Below are positions 35,469 to 45,888 of a stretch of DNA of 64,000 nucleotides, piece after piece. Position 1 is the first letter of the stretch. Each line of letters begins with the position of its first letter. The DNA lies in NCBI GenBank assembly GCA_012839865.1, contig DUMO01000041.1, positions 1 through 64,000 of the forward strand. Direction: 5' to 3'. The position numbers and the translations under genes were made by a program. The notes below the pieces were generated by a model. The model saw only the letters and a list, made by a program, of their open reading frames with translations, was not told where the DNA came from and did not search any database. The stretch is from Clostridiaceae bacterium. GTDB taxonomy: Bacteria > Bacillota > Clostridia > CAYPLH01 > DUMO01.

Positions 35469-35497
35469 ATTATACTTGTAAGGCAATTATTCTTCAA
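35469..35497 (-). promoter_or_regulatory. Promoter of the tRNA-Asn/Met pair
   Basis: On the minus strand TTGAAG (35492-35497), a 17-bp spacer and a perfect TATAAT (35469-35474) lie 28 bp before tRNA-Asn. Confidence 0.8.
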
Positions 35498-35707
35498 AAG
35501 GAATTTTGGCGCTTTCCATCAGATTATGTTTATGTTGCTTGACATTACGCTATATTGCTATATGATACATCATTTTTCATATGGGGGTATTGCTTCAGTG
35601 ATATGTATTTCATGGTCAACCGGCCCCAATACAACTTTTGGACGACAGGTTTGGAAAAGCACCTGAAAAATTGCTCTTCGGAAGTTGTTTTCATATATAA
35701 GGGCATG

Positions 35708-35735
35708 AAAAAACTCGATTTTAAAATCGAGTTTT
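35708..35735 (-). terminator. Terminator overlapping the rpoD stop codon
   Basis: AAAACTCGATTTT and AAAATCGAGTTTT form a perfect 26-bp palindrome followed by TTCATG on the minus strand. It begins inside the rpoD stop codon, so the stop and terminator overlap. Confidence 0.8.
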
Positions 35736-36810
35736 AATCCAGGTAATCTTTCAATTTCTTGCTTCTGCTTGGATGCCTCAGCTTTCTTAATGCTTTAGCT
35801 TCAATTTGCCTGATTCTTTCCCTTGTAACATTAAACTCTTTTCCTACCTCTTCAAGGGTACGAGCCCTACCGTCATCCAAACCGAAACGAAGCCTCAGCA
35901 CCTTTTCCTCTCTGGGTGTAAGGGTGTCAAGCACACCTATCAACTGTTCCTTCAACAATGTAAAAGCAGCCGTTTCTGCCGGCGCAGGCGCATCATCATC
36001 AGGTATGAAATCACCAAGGTGGCTGTCTTCTTCTTCTCCGATCGGGGTTTCCAATGATACCGGTTCTTGAGAGATTTTCATTATTTCCCTGACCTTGTCA
36101 ACCGACATATTCATTTCTGCAGCTATTTCTTCAGGTGTCGGTTCCCTGCCAAGTTCCTGCAACAGCTGTCTTGAAACTCTGATTAGTTTGTTGATTGTTT
36201 CAACCATATGCACAGGTATTCTGATTGTTCTGGCCTGATCTGCAATAGCCCTTGTTATTGCCTGACGAATCCACCATGTTGCATAAGTACTGAATTTAAA
36301 TCCCTTTGTATAATCAAATTTTTCTACAGCTTTTATAAGACCCAAATTACCTTCCTGAATTAAGTCAAGGAAAAGCATTCCCCTTCCAACATACCTTTTA
36401 GCTATGCTGACAACCAGTCTGAGATTCGCTTCGGCAAGTCTTTTTTTGGCTTCAACACTTCCTTCTTCTATTTTCTGAGCAAGTTCCTTTTCTTCTTCTG
36501 CAGTCAGCAAAGGTACTTTCCCAATTTCTTTAAGATACATTCTTACAGGATCATCTATGCTAATACCTTCTGGTATGCTTAAATCAAGATCTTCATCTGC
36601 ATTCTGAATTTCTTCCATTTCAGCGTCAACATCGCCAACCAGGTCAATTCCGACATTTTCAACTGTCTCATATATCTTTTCAATTTGCTCAGGATTTAAA
36701 TCAATATCTTCAAAGGCATCTATGATTTCCTTGTATGTTAACATGCCTTTGGACTTGCCTCTTTCAACCAACTCTTTCAGAATATTTCTTTTATTGCTGT
36801 TAACTTTCAT
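35734..36810 (-). CDS. rpoD: RNA polymerase primary sigma factor (sigma-A/RpoD)
   Basis: This housekeeping sigma factor (358 residues) has a short region 1.1, region 1.2 ([20 protein letters not shown] near 120) and region 2 ([20 protein letters not shown], then [16 protein letters not shown]). Region 3 follows, and region 4.2 carries the -35 recognition helix ([20 protein letters not shown] near 330). It follows dnaG with an 11-bp overlap, the conserved macromolecular-synthesis arrangement of Firmicutes. GGAGGGGAAGGAA precedes the start. Confidence 0.98.
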   Translation of the reverse strand: MKVNSNKRNILKELVERGKSKGMLTYKEIIDAFEDIDLNPEQIEKIYETVENVGIDLVGDVDAEMEEIQNADEDLDLSIPEGISIDDPVRMYLKEIGKVPLLTAEEEKELAQKIEEGSVEAKKRLAEANLRLVVSIAKRYVGRGMLFLDLIQEGNLGLIKAVEKFDYTKGFKFSTYATWWIRQAITRAIADQARTIRIPVHMVETINKLIRVSRQLLQELGREPTPEEIAAEMNMSVDKVREIMKISQEPVSLETPIGEEEDSHLGDFIPDDDAPAPAETAAFTLLKEQLIGVLDTLTPREEKVLRLRFGLDDGRARTLEEVGKEFNVTRERIRQIEAKALRKLRHPSRSKKLKDYLD

Positions 36811-38608
36811 TTCCTTCCCCTCCTTTCTTCAGGAGTAATGTTTTTATCATAATAGATTTTAATTCTTGATTTAATTTTTCAACATCTCCTTCATCCATTT
36901 GTGAATTCAATAGCTTTATTATTTCCTGCTTTCTTATATCAAGTCTATGTAACTCAATCTTATTTATTATATCCAAAACAGCCTTTCTAGTATCTTCACA
37001 ATTGCAATCTTCCTGCATAACCCTTCCAAACTTGCCGGCCAGTTCCCCATCGGTAAAGTTCAGAAGCTCTGCTGCAACCAATCCTTTATTGTCTGCCAGT
37101 CTATCGATTGCAAAATTTGCCACTTCCTTGTTTTCAGAGGTAAATTCATAATTTTCCAATTTGTCTTTTACAGCGAAATATGCATTGTTGTCCATGCTAA
37201 GAAGTGATAGTAATATTCTTTCATAATATGCTATTTTTTCTTCATCATGAACACTTTTTCCGCCTATGTTGCCGCTTGCAGCCTTTAAATTAACCGGCCT
37301 TTGTTTTATCAATTGCCTGGGCTGAATTTTTTTATACACTTCCTGGCTAAATGACTCCCTAGAAATATTATATTCCTCAGCCAGCTTAACTATATACATA
37401 TCTCGTTCAACCCTGTTGTCTATTTTTGAAAGCAATTCAGCGCAACTGTTAAAAAACTCAACTTTTCCGTCTGTTGTCTTTGTATTATGCTGTTTTTTCA
37501 AAATTTCAATTTTATAATCAACAAGGGAAAGAGTTTTTTCCATGAGGTTTTGGAATGCTTTCCCGCCATACTTGTTGACAAATTCATCAGGGTCTTTTCC
37601 TTCAGGTATTAACAATACCCTAACGTTGCAACCGATTTCGTTCAATATATCCAATCCTCTTACAGTAGCTGCCTGTCCTGCTGTATCTGCATCATATGAA
37701 ATTATTACTTCTTCAAAATACTTTTTTAAAATTCTTCCCTGATCCACAGTCAAAGCAGTGCCAAGGGATGCAACAGCATTGCTGATTCCATTCTGATGCA
37801 GAGATATGACATCCATATAACCTTCTACCACCACTACTCTTTTTTCCCCCGAAGTTCTTGCAAAATTCATTGCATAGAGATTTTTTCTCTTGTTATACAC
37901 TATAGATTCGGGAGAATTCAGGTATTTGGGACCTGATGAGTCAATGCTTCTTCCTCCGAATCCGATTACACTGCCCCTGACATCAAAAATCGGAAATATT
38001 ATTCTGTTTCTGAATCTGTCATAACACCCGCCTTTTTCACTTTTTATGGCAAGTCCGCTTTTGACAATTATTTCTTCATTGTAACCTGCCTTCGATAAGT
38101 ACTTAAAAAGTTCATCTCCTTCATCGGAACAGTATCCGATGCCAAACTTAACAATTGTGCCTGGTGCAATGCCCCTTTCCTTCAGGTACAACAATGCTTT
38201 TTTTTGGGAAGTCTTGTCCTTCAGCTTGTTGTGAAAAAACCTTGCTGCTTCGGTGTTGATCTTAATTATTTTATTCTTCAGAATATTCTTCTTATGGGTT
38301 TCCCGGTCTTCATCTTCAGGTAAGGTAATCCGCGCCCGGTTGGCAAGTAATTTTATCGCTTCAGGAAAATCCAGGTTTTCTATATTCATGATAAACTGGA
38401 TTACATTTCCACCTTTTCCGCAGCCAAAACAATTAAATATTTGTTTTGTTGGTGAAACTGAAAAAGATGGTGTTTTCTCTCTGTGAAAAGGACATAATCC
38501 AAAAAAATTTGATCCTTTTTTTTCTAGCCTGATATATTCTGAAATAACGTCTACGATATCATTACTTACTCTTACTTCTTCTATTATGTCTTCTGAATAA
38601 AAAGCCAT
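36800..38608 (-). CDS. dnaG: DNA primase
   Basis: This enzyme makes RNA primers at the replication fork. The 602-residue protein has an N-terminal CHC2 zinc finger ([15 protein letters not shown], then [10 protein letters not shown], residues about 40-65). The Toprim core follows, with [17 protein letters not shown] near 265 and [11 protein letters not shown] near 310. A C-terminal helicase-interaction region completes it. Its end overlaps the rpoD start. Confidence 0.97.
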   Translation of the reverse strand: MAFYSEDIIEEVRVSNDIVDVISEYIRLEKKGSNFFGLCPFHREKTPSFSVSPTKQIFNCFGCGKGGNVIQFIMNIENLDFPEAIKLLANRARITLPEDEDRETHKKNILKNKIIKINTEAARFFHNKLKDKTSQKKALLYLKERGIAPGTIVKFGIGYCSDEGDELFKYLSKAGYNEEIIVKSGLAIKSEKGGCYDRFRNRIIFPIFDVRGSVIGFGGRSIDSSGPKYLNSPESIVYNKRKNLYAMNFARTSGEKRVVVVEGYMDVISLHQNGISNAVASLGTALTVDQGRILKKYFEEVIISYDADTAGQAATVRGLDILNEIGCNVRVLLIPEGKDPDEFVNKYGGKAFQNLMEKTLSLVDYKIEILKKQHNTKTTDGKVEFFNSCAELLSKIDNRVERDMYIVKLAEEYNISRESFSQEVYKKIQPRQLIKQRPVNLKAASGNIGGKSVHDEEKIAYYERILLSLLSMDNNAYFAVKDKLENYEFTSENKEVANFAIDRLADNKGLVAAELLNFTDGELAGKFGRVMQEDCNCEDTRKAVLDIINKIELHRLDIRKQEIIKLLNSQMDEGDVEKLNQELKSIMIKTLLLKKGGEGNES

Positions 38609-38978
38609 CTACCCACCGAACTTTCCAACCGACATATACTCCCCCGTAAGAAAAATTCCTGAATTACTTTATAATTTAATTGTTCGACATATTTGATAAT
38701 AATCCTTCTTTTAATTTAAATTTAATATTCATCCCGCATTACAGTTTAAGTTATATTCTACATCAAAAGATTTTTTCCTTCTTCTTGATTTAACTTTTTG
38801 ATAAATTTTTAACATGGCAATCCCTTGGAAAACATTTAGTATTGAAGACCGCAGCCCTTTATGTTAGTATTTAAATACTCGCGCTAACATTAGAGATTCC
38901 ATCTTAATGGATAATATATTTTACCACATTATTCACATACGTAAACTTTATTTTTGGGGATTGGGGAGAAGTGAGGCA
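38609..38978. other. Intergenic region between dnaG and a small membrane-protein gene
   Basis: These 370 AT-rich bases lie between divergent genes. A perfect 14-bp palindrome AGTATTTAAATACT (38866-38879) sits inside a wider inverted repeat TGTTAG ... CTAACA (38862-38889), an operator-like arrangement. It does not match CIRCE. I see no gene. Confidence 0.45.
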
Positions 38979-39251
38979 ATGCATGCAAATTTGAAACAAA
39001 GCTTTAAAAAGATCGCAATGGAACTGAGCAAACTTGGAAGTCCGTCAAAGAAGATTATAAAAATCGGAACCTGGTTATTTTTAGGGTTATTAACCATAGG
39101 AGCCCTTTTGAAAGTACTTAACCATACTGTATTCGGATATGATTGGTATTATGAGCATCTGTCAATTTCAATAATTAAAACAAGTTTCACAATGTTTGCA
39201 GAAGCTGTAATAGGCGGCATATTGATTGATTTTTTTCTTAAGAGGCTGTGA
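38979..39251 (+). CDS. Small membrane protein, 90 residues
   Basis: The ATG at 38979 follows GGGGAGAAGTGAGGCA and is preferred over the longer upstream frame. After a basic N-terminus (MHANLKQSFKKIAMELSKLG) there are two membrane helices, near residues 27-45 (IGTWLFLGLLTIGALLKVL) and 65-87. It ends in FFLKRL. The family is not recognised. It is divergent from dnaG and convergent with secF. Confidence 0.7.
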   Translation: MHANLKQSFKKIAMELSKLGSPSKKIIKIGTWLFLGLLTIGALLKVLNHTVFGYDWYYEHLSISIIKTSFTMFAEAVIGGILIDFFLKRL

Positions 39252-39338
39252 AGCTGAAAAAGCACTTTTTTTATAACCGCAGACGGGGAATTTCTTGTAC
39301 TTATCAAGTGTTTCAAAAAACTGACTAATTTAACAGTA

Positions 39339-39362
39339 AAGCAGCCTGGTTACAGGCTGCTT
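39339..39362. terminator. Shared terminator between the small membrane gene and secF
   Basis: AAGCAGCCTG pairs perfectly with CAGGCTGCTT around GTTA. It lies between two convergent genes and could serve either strand. Confidence 0.65.
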
Positions 39363-39498
39363 CATTAATATACATCTTTCTTGCCATACTTCTTTTTTTG
39401 CTTGAATTATATAAATCACTTGTTCTATAAAAGTCAGACTGCTTTCAGCTTTCAAATTTCTGCTTTCCACTTTACTCAAACCGTTTGCTGACTTAAAC

Positions 39499-40440
39499 TT
39501 ACACCTTTTTGGCAACTACTTTTCTCTGTCGGCTTTCCCTCCAGGCAGCCCACATGGGACCTGCTAAAAAGATTGAGGAATAAGTACCGGCCACAAGCCC
39601 TACAAGTATGGGAAAAGTAAACCCCTTGATTGATTGAATGTTATAATAAAATGAAAACAAATATAGGGTTGATATACAAATCAATGTGGTTGCAGCAGTG
39701 TTGATGGACCTTGTTAATGTCTGCGAAATACTTATATTAACCAGTTCCGTATTTGTTGCCCTTTTAAGCAGTTTTCGGTTTTCTCTGATTCTGTCATAAA
39801 CAACAATTGTATTATTGATTGAATAACCAAGTATTGTTAATATTGCTGCAATAAAGGATTCATTCAGAGGCAATTGGAAAAGGGTATAAGTTGCAAACAT
39901 TACCAATGCATCGTGTATGAGTGCTATTAATGCAGAAACAGCAGCGGACAAACCAGACATAATTCTAAATCTCCACCATATATAAAGCACTATAAGAACG
40001 GAAGCGACTACTGCAGCCTTTATACCGTTTCTTTTCAGCTCTGCGCCTATAAAGGGCTCAACACTCTGCATTTCAATGGCAGCATCCTCTTTTATATTAA
40101 ACTCTTTCCTCAATGCATCAACCACATTATTTCTCTCATCATCGGTCAGGGTTTCGGAACTTGATATTCTTAGCTGAAGCATATAAATAACCTTATTGTC
40201 CTCAGCATTTATGGTTTGCAATTTCTGAGCGGAGGCTGCCTTATTGACCGCTTCCTTAAACACTTCTTCCGCCCTTGCCACATCAAAGTTCCCATCGTTC
40301 ATCTCTATCTGCAAAAGTGTTCCGCCTTCAAACTGGATATCCATTTGAAGACCGTTTACAAAGTAGCTTATAATCCCGGCAATCAGTATTAAAGCTGAAA
40401 TTATAAAAAAGTAATTCCTTTTTCCTACAAAATCAAACAT
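39499..40440 (-). CDS. secF: Protein-export membrane protein SecF
   Basis: SecF works with SecD and YajC to drive protein export using the proton or ion gradient. The 313-residue protein has the first helix at the N-terminus (FDFVGKRNYFFIISALILI), a periplasmic P4-like domain (residues about 30-135) and five further helices. The family motif GYSINNTIVVYDRIRENR is near residue 210. It starts 12 bp after secD ends. Confidence 0.96.
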   Translation of the reverse strand: MFDFVGKRNYFFIISALILIAGIISYFVNGLQMDIQFEGGTLLQIEMNDGNFDVARAEEVFKEAVNKAASAQKLQTINAEDNKVIYMLQLRISSSETLTDDERNNVVDALRKEFNIKEDAAIEMQSVEPFIGAELKRNGIKAAVVASVLIVLYIWWRFRIMSGLSAAVSALIALIHDALVMFATYTLFQLPLNESFIAAILTILGYSINNTIVVYDRIRENRKLLKRATNTELVNISISQTLTRSINTAATTLICISTLYLFSFYYNIQSIKGFTFPILVGLVAGTYSSIFLAGPMWAAWRESRQRKVVAKKV

Positions 40441-40452
40441 CTTCGCACCTCC

Positions 40453-41736
40453 TTAAGCCCCGTACAACCATTTATTTTTAGCAAAACTCAAACTGGTTGT
40501 CGATCTGACCATTATCTTTGAAGCAGCAATGGCTGTCAGGAAACTTAACATTACACCGAGAAACAGTGTAACTGCAAAGCCTTTTATAGGTCCTGTGCCA
40601 AAAACATACAAAACAGCGGCTGACATCAATGTTGTTACATTACTGTCCAAAATAGCGGTAAACGCTCTCTTAAAACCCAATTCTACGGATGCTCCCAAAG
40701 TCTTGCCGCTTTTCAGCTCTTCTTTTATTCTTTCATTAATGATTACATTGGCATCAACACCCGTACCGATTGAGAGAATAATACCGGCAATTCCCGGCAG
40801 TGTAAGGGTAATACCTGCCCAGGAAATAATAAGCAGCTGCCCTGCCACCAAACCAAGCAACGCTATACAGGACAATAAACCAGGAAGCCTGTAATATAAA
40901 ATCATATATAAGAATACAAGAATCAACGAAACAAATCCGGCCAGTATCGTAACGCTCAAGGCATTTTCACCAAGTGTGGGGCTAATGGAGTTGACCTGTT
41001 TTGCTTCAAGCCTGAAAGGCAAAGCACCTGACTTGATAATGTAAGCCAGCTCTCCCGCCTCCTTGGGAGTGAAATTTCCTTCTATGGTAGCAGTGCCCCC
41101 TGAAATTTTTGTCTGAACCACAGGATCCGATATAAACTGATCATCCATAAAAATTGCTATTGGTTTTCCTATCAGCCTTCCGGTGGCTTCTTCAAACTTC
41201 TTGCCACCTTCTTCAGTAAGTTCAAGGACTACCACTATTTGCCCGGTGTCCGGATGTTTGGCAACTCCGGTGTCCTTTACATCAGTTCCCTGTATAACAA
41301 TCCTGCCTGTCGGCAGCGGATCACCGTTTTCATCCAATTTATCTTCGTCAACTTCCTGAAAAGTAAGAAGGGCTGTCTTTCCTATATCGTCAATGGTAGC
41401 CTGGGGATTGAAGTCAGTTTCGCCTTTCCCCCATGGGATGGAAACAATGATTCTTCCATTCTCTGTCTCGGTGGTAACTTCCCTGTCGAAAATTCCTTTT
41501 CCGTCAAGCCTTTTTTCAATGATGGTCCGGGCAGTTTCCAGATCTTCTTCTGAAGGGTTTTCTACATCAGGATACAAAATCGCATTTACACCGCCCCGAA
41601 TGTCGGTGCCGAATCTGATATCGTTTACACCTGGAATTTCCCATCCGAATAGATTCAAGCCAAATGCGGCTATATAGGTAAAAAGCGTGATAATCAATAC
41701 CGTAATTATCAGCCCAAGTGCATTATTACCTCTCAT
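40453..41736 (-). CDS. secD: Protein-export membrane protein SecD
   Basis: This is the RND-type partner of SecF (427 residues). An N-terminal helix, DIRFGTDIRGGVNAILYPD near residue 40, and a P1 head domain are followed by five C-terminal helices. GIILSIGTGVDANVIINERI is near residue 315. The conserved SecD Asp is present. It is downstream of the SCIFF maturase gene, a neighbourhood found across Clostridia. Confidence 0.96.
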   Translation of the reverse strand: MRGNNALGLIITVLIITLFTYIAAFGLNLFGWEIPGVNDIRFGTDIRGGVNAILYPDVENPSEEDLETARTIIEKRLDGKGIFDREVTTETENGRIIVSIPWGKGETDFNPQATIDDIGKTALLTFQEVDEDKLDENGDPLPTGRIVIQGTDVKDTGVAKHPDTGQIVVVLELTEEGGKKFEEATGRLIGKPIAIFMDDQFISDPVVQTKISGGTATIEGNFTPKEAGELAYIIKSGALPFRLEAKQVNSISPTLGENALSVTILAGFVSLILVFLYMILYYRLPGLLSCIALLGLVAGQLLIISWAGITLTLPGIAGIILSIGTGVDANVIINERIKEELKSGKTLGASVELGFKRAFTAILDSNVTTLMSAAVLYVFGTGPIKGFAVTLFLGVMLSFLTAIAASKIMVRSTTSLSFAKNKWLYGA

Positions 41737-41837
41737 TTTTCGAATTTCCTCCTTATCATGTCCTCTTCTGCTTGCACGAAAGTATTATATACTTTGTAAA
41801 AATTGACGTCAATACATCACATGTTTCCCTGTTTATT

Positions 41838-43187
41838 TCATATTTGTGTTTTTATCCAAATTGCACATTCCAGCCTTTTTTTCTCCATTTCACAGCCTAT
41901 TCTGTAAGGGACGTTGATATCTTCGTTGAACTGGTATGAATTTGCCGCACATCCCCCGCTGCAGTAGAACTTCGCCCAGCACTTTTGACATTCCGGTCTG
42001 GAGTATACGTTGGATTTCTTGAAAGTATCAGATATAATTTCATTTATCGACCCATCCATGATATTTCCCATTTTAAATTCGGGCTTGCCTACAAACTGAT
42101 GGCAGGGGTAAATATCCCCCTCCGGAGTTATGGCAAGATACTCATGGCCTGAGCCGCATCCGCTTATACGCTTTATAACACAGGGTCCCTGGCTTAAATC
42201 AATCATAAAATGAAAGAAATTGAAAAACTGCCCGGACTTTCTTCTGTTCACATACTCAAAAGCAAGCTTTTCATACTCGGAGAGAACTTTTTCAAGGTCT
42301 TCCTCCCGTATGTCGTATCCTGTATCTTTTGCTGCCACAACGGGCTCAATTGATATTTGATCAAAACCTTCATCGGCAAGGTGAAAAACATCCTCTGAAA
42401 AATCAAGGTTGTTTCTGGTGAAGGTTCCCCGTACATAATAATTCTGCCCATTCCTTGATTTTACAATATCCTTTATGCGAGGAAGGATTCTGTCATAACA
42501 GCCTGACCCGTCGCAAAAAACACGCATCCTGTCATTTATCTCCCTGCGGCCGTCAATGCTTAAAACAATATTATAAAAATGCTTGTTTATAAACTCCATA
42601 TCCTCTTTTTTCATCAAGGTTCCGTTGGTTGTTATGGTAAACCGGAAAACTTTACCCGCACTCTTTTCCCTTTCCCTGGCATACAGTACTATTTTTCGCA
42701 CCGTATCAAAATTGAGCATGGGCTCTCCACCAAAAAAATCCACCTCCAAGTTTCTCCTGTTGCCGGATTTTTCAATTAGAAAGTCAATTGCCTTAATGCC
42801 AACCTCTTCGGGCATCATGGTTCTTGCGCCGCCAAAATTTCCGGTGGAGGCAAAGCAGTATTTGCACCTTAAATTGCAGTCATGGGAAATATGAAGGCAC
42901 AATGCCTTGACGACAGGCTCTCTTTTCAGATTGGCGACATAGTCTTCATAAATATCCTCTGAAAACAAAAGACCTTCTTCCACCAGAGTATTCAACTCCT
43001 CCAGGGCTTCCAAAACTTCTTTTTCCTCATACTTTCCGGTAAACTTTCCGATAATTTCTTCTTTGCTTGCCTTACCCAAATAGTCAAGGAGTTCATATGC
43101 AAGGTTGTCCAGCACATGCACCGCCCCACTGTTGACATCTGCAACTATATTTGTCCCAAACATCGAGAATTTGTGTATCACACACAT
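41838..43187 (-). CDS. scfB: SCIFF-peptide radical SAM maturase (CteB-like)
   Basis: This enzyme forms a thioether crosslink in the six-cysteine SCIFF peptide. The N-terminal ~90 residues are the peptide-binding domain (HKFSMFGTNIVADVNSG). The radical SAM motif CNLRCKYCF is near residue 105, followed by VDFFGGEPMLNFDTV. The C-terminal SPASM region is Cys-rich, with CGSGHEYLAITPEGDIYPCH and RPECQKCWAKFYCSGGCAAN, binding two auxiliary clusters. It lies 330 bp after the peptide gene and upstream of secD. The start follows AGAGAGGCTGA. Confidence 0.97.
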   Translation of the reverse strand: MCVIHKFSMFGTNIVADVNSGAVHVLDNLAYELLDYLGKASKEEIIGKFTGKYEEKEVLEALEELNTLVEEGLLFSEDIYEDYVANLKREPVVKALCLHISHDCNLRCKYCFASTGNFGGARTMMPEEVGIKAIDFLIEKSGNRRNLEVDFFGGEPMLNFDTVRKIVLYAREREKSAGKVFRFTITTNGTLMKKEDMEFINKHFYNIVLSIDGRREINDRMRVFCDGSGCYDRILPRIKDIVKSRNGQNYYVRGTFTRNNLDFSEDVFHLADEGFDQISIEPVVAAKDTGYDIREEDLEKVLSEYEKLAFEYVNRRKSGQFFNFFHFMIDLSQGPCVIKRISGCGSGHEYLAITPEGDIYPCHQFVGKPEFKMGNIMDGSINEIISDTFKKSNVYSRPECQKCWAKFYCSGGCAANSYQFNEDINVPYRIGCEMEKKRLECAIWIKTQI

Positions 43188-43218
43188 TCAGCCTCTCTAA
43201 ATATAAATAGTAAACATC

Positions 43219-43269
43219 CTGCTGCCGCTTTTCGGGCAAACTCCCTGAAGAGCCCCCGGAAAGCAGCAG
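43219..43269 (-). promoter_or_regulatory. Stem-loop upstream of the SCIFF maturase
   Basis: CTGCTGC (43219-43225) pairs with GCAGCAG (43263-43269), and the inner TTTTCGGGC pairs imperfectly with CCCCGGAAAG. No T-run follows. It ends about 30 nt before the maturase start, so it could influence maturase translation or mRNA stability. Confidence 0.45.
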
Positions 43270-43474
43270 TTTAAAATAAGTAAATTTTAAATTCTTTTAA
43301 TACCCATTGGGTCCTGTAACTCCACACAGAACTGAATTTCTGTGAATCTGACCTTTTTGGCATACTCCCGGGCAATAATTTAAAATTGGCATAAAAAAAT
43401 ACCTAAATCGGCAGGTTCTTTAAAAGACACGCTTCATTCATAAATAAGATTGCCTGGTTTAAAATAAAATACTC

Positions 43475-43497
43475 AGGGGCGAACAGCAAGTGCCCCT
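43475..43497 (-). terminator. Weak stem-loop after the SCIFF peptide gene
   Basis: AGGGGC pairs with GCCCCT around an 11-nt loop and is followed by GAGTATTTTATTTTA on the minus strand. As a leaky terminator it would let peptide message exceed maturase message. Confidence 0.5.
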
Positions 43498-43519
43498 ATC
43501 TGATAACTATTACCCTATA

Positions 43520-43660
43520 TTATTTCTTTTCACAACTCTGATTTGCAACTGTGCATGAAGTCTTGCAAGCAGACTGGCATGATGTCTGGCATTCGCCGCA
43601 TCCGCCTTTTTTCAGGCTGCTGTTCAAGGTTGATCCGTTAACAGTTTTAACATGTTTCAT
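43520..43660 (-). CDS. scfA: SCIFF (six cysteines in forty-five) peptide precursor
   Basis: This ribosomal peptide precursor of 46 residues is too short for most ORF callers. The leader is MKHVKTVNGSTLNSSLKKGG. The core has six cysteines, at residues 21, 24, 28, 32, 36 and 43 (CGECQTSCQSACKTSC, then C near the end). The known product of the family carries one Cys-to-Thr thioether installed by the radical SAM enzyme encoded next. CAGGAGGGCTTTCAT precedes the ATG. Its cellular role is unknown although it is nearly universal in Clostridia. Confidence 0.97.
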   Translation of the reverse strand: MKHVKTVNGSTLNSSLKKGGCGECQTSCQSACKTSCTVANQSCEKK

Positions 43661-43695
43661 ATGAAAGCCCTCCTGTAGTCATTTTTTCAAGTCAC

Positions 43696-43724
43696 ATTAT
43701 AGCACATTAAAATCATTATTGAAA
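43696..43724 (-). promoter_or_regulatory. Promoter of the SCIFF peptide gene
   Basis: On the minus strand an extended -10, TGCTATAAT (TATAAT at 43696-43701), lies 17 bp from a weak -35, TTTCAA (43719-43724). The transcript would start about 30 bp before the ATG. Confidence 0.6.
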
Positions 43725-43871
43725 GAATTATTTACCGGTGAAGCTTTTGGATAATTTCAGATTATTGTTTTGTCTGCATGCATTTCATTCAACTGTAGTG
43801 GTTGCTCATAATAACTGAATTGCATTATCCAATAATAAGATGAATTGGATTGCCCGATAATGAGAAAAAAA

Positions 43872-45659
43872 TCAACTGTACAACTGCCTGTACTGTCCCA
43901 GGGTCAGACCCTCGCTGTTCTTAAACTTGCGGCTGAAGTTTGAAACGTCTATATAACCTACATCTTTTACTATATCCTGTATCTTCTTATCGGTTTCCCT
44001 CAACTGGCGTTTTACTTCTTCCATCCTGAGCATGGTTACAAACTGGACAAAGCTGCACAGGGTTTCTTCCTTCAATATGGCATTAATCCTTGATTTTGTT
44101 ATACCGAGGGTTGAAGATACAAACTCAAGTGAAAAGTCGCTTCGACAGTAATTATCCTTGATAAAGGCAAGTACCTTGCTCTTAATCATGGTATTGTGAA
44201 GTTCCCTCTTGGATTTGATTTCATTGCAAACAACGTCGATTATGGTGCTTACTTGCTCTTTGAATTCAATTAGAGAATTAAATGTAGCACATTTATCCAT
44301 GATATCCGAATCAATGGTTATACCTTCCTGTGACAGGAGTTTAATTATCATGTTCAGGATGTCGAAGCACTGCAGCTGCATAATAGTAAAAGAGCTGCAA
44401 TGCCTTTGCATTTGCTGAACAATTGTATCAAGAGCCGAAAGGGCTACTTGCTCATTTCCATGCTGCATACCTTCAATCAGCAGTGATTTATCCATTGTAG
44501 AGAAGCAATAATCAACGTAGTCAGACATTGTATCCTTTTTATAAAGGAATATATAATGTTCTTCATTTTGCAAGGCTGTCTGGAGCGCTGCATTTGCTTC
44601 AATATATGATAGATAAATTTCCATGGGGCTGTCGTAAATGGACCCGACACCTACCATTATATTATTGATGCCCTGGGATGTTAAAACACTCCATATTTTA
44701 TTGGCTATTTCATATCGTGTGGTGTCATCCTGGCTGCCATCGTAATTGCAAACATATGATATACTTTCTTCAAGCAACATCTCAGTAACATAAATATGGG
44801 CATTGGGGAAACCAATGTTGTCGCTGGCGCTGATGATTTGTTCCATTTGCAGTTCTTTATTCTGACTGTTGAACAGGGATATAACTATAACAAGGTTATT
44901 GCTCTTGTCAAATTTAAGGTCGGTGTATGATTCAATATATTCCAACTCATTAATGCTGCTGCATTTGCCACTGATCAGCTTGTATAAAAACTGATTCTTT
45001 ACAATGCGGTTTTGCTGGTCCAACTGTACCGAAAGCAGCATTTTTTCATTGACCGTCTTATTATAGAAGTTTTTAATAATTTCAAGCTCATTTACGTTGT
45101 CAAAATTCGCCTTTTGCCCGGTAATATCATAGATGAGGCTTTTTATGGGCCTGTAGTTGTAATATGCCATCATCAGGGCAAAAAATATGCAAAGAAGCAT
45201 TAGTGCCCCTCCGAGCAGGAAGAAGGGATATTTGGTATCAAAATTCTTACTATAAAACTCCTTTTCATCCATAGCCACTATATATGTCAGTCCAAGCTCT
45301 TCAGAAATACTTCGCATAAGAATCAGCTTTTTATTATTAATTTTCTGATGCAGCAAACCTGTTCCTTTTATTCTTCTGGCATTATCAACCGTGAGAGATT
45401 TGTATTGCTCCTCTGATGCAGCATTGCTGTATACAAGATTTAAATTCCTGTTGAATATATAAATATCTCCATTAAATGAGCCCATGGCATCTTCAAATAT
45501 ATTAAAGAAATAGTCTTCCTTTATCAGGAATACTATGTTTGAATGCACCTGGCTTCCCAAATGCGGCAAAGGAAATATATATGCAATAATTCCCTTGTCC
45601 TGGGTTATATCAAGGAAATTCTGACTTAAAAACATTGCAAAAAGAAGGGAGCTGCCCAA
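43872..45659 (-). pseudogene. 5'-truncated membrane-anchored AraC-family regulator (YesN-like)
   Basis: This long frame (595 codons) encodes most of a sensor-regulator: part of an extracellular sensor domain, a membrane helix near residues 147-170 (FFLLGGALMLLCIFFALMMA), a long cytoplasmic linker and a C-terminal AraC domain ending in YIDVSNFSRKFKNSEGLTLG. Complete relatives are about 750 residues and begin with another membrane helix before the sensor domain; that part is missing. The frame runs into the hairpin at 45648-45677 that ends the neighbouring binding-protein remnant. The 5' end therefore appears lost by deletion. No ribosome site is visible at 45659. Confidence 0.75.
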
Positions 45660-45677
45660 AGCTATTCAGGCAGCTCC
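45648..45677 (-). terminator. Terminator of the vanished binding-protein gene
   Basis: GGAGCTGCC pairs perfectly with GGCAGCTCC around a 12-nt loop, followed by CTTCTTTTT on the minus strand. The T-run continues straight into the truncated regulator frame. Confidence 0.75.
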
Positions 45678-45723
45678 TCTGACCACTTTTTTATTTTTTT
45701 GGGGGATACATTTTGAAGATATT

Positions 45724-45888
45724 TTATTGGCCTATATATCTGTTATATGCATTCTGAGTAATTTGAATCGCTTCTTCTATGCCATATGCTTTCAACTGGG
45801 CAACATAAGCATCAAAGTTTGCCAGCGGTTCAGCACCCATGATAAACCTGAGAACCATTTCATCACTGTAGGTATTCACTTGTGTCAT
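45724..45888 (-). pseudogene. C-terminal remnant of an extracellular solute-binding lipoprotein
   Basis: 54 codons match the C-terminal end of LplA-type sugar-binding lipoproteins: NTYSDEMVLRFIMGAEPLAN, then FDAYVAQLKAYGIEEAIQI, ending NRYIGQ (family pattern EMV.KFI.G.EPL.NFD.YV..L...GI.EA..I.Q.AY.RY). The frame opens only 8 codons upstream, where it collides with the end of comB; the ATG overlaps the comB stop as ATGA. The rest of the protein (about 450 residues) is missing. Confidence 0.75.

Noticed and set aside
38862-38889. CIRCE (HrcA) operator upstream of dnaG
   Set aside because: CIRCE requires TTAGCACTC-N9-GAGTGCTAA; the palindrome here differs in sequence and spacing.
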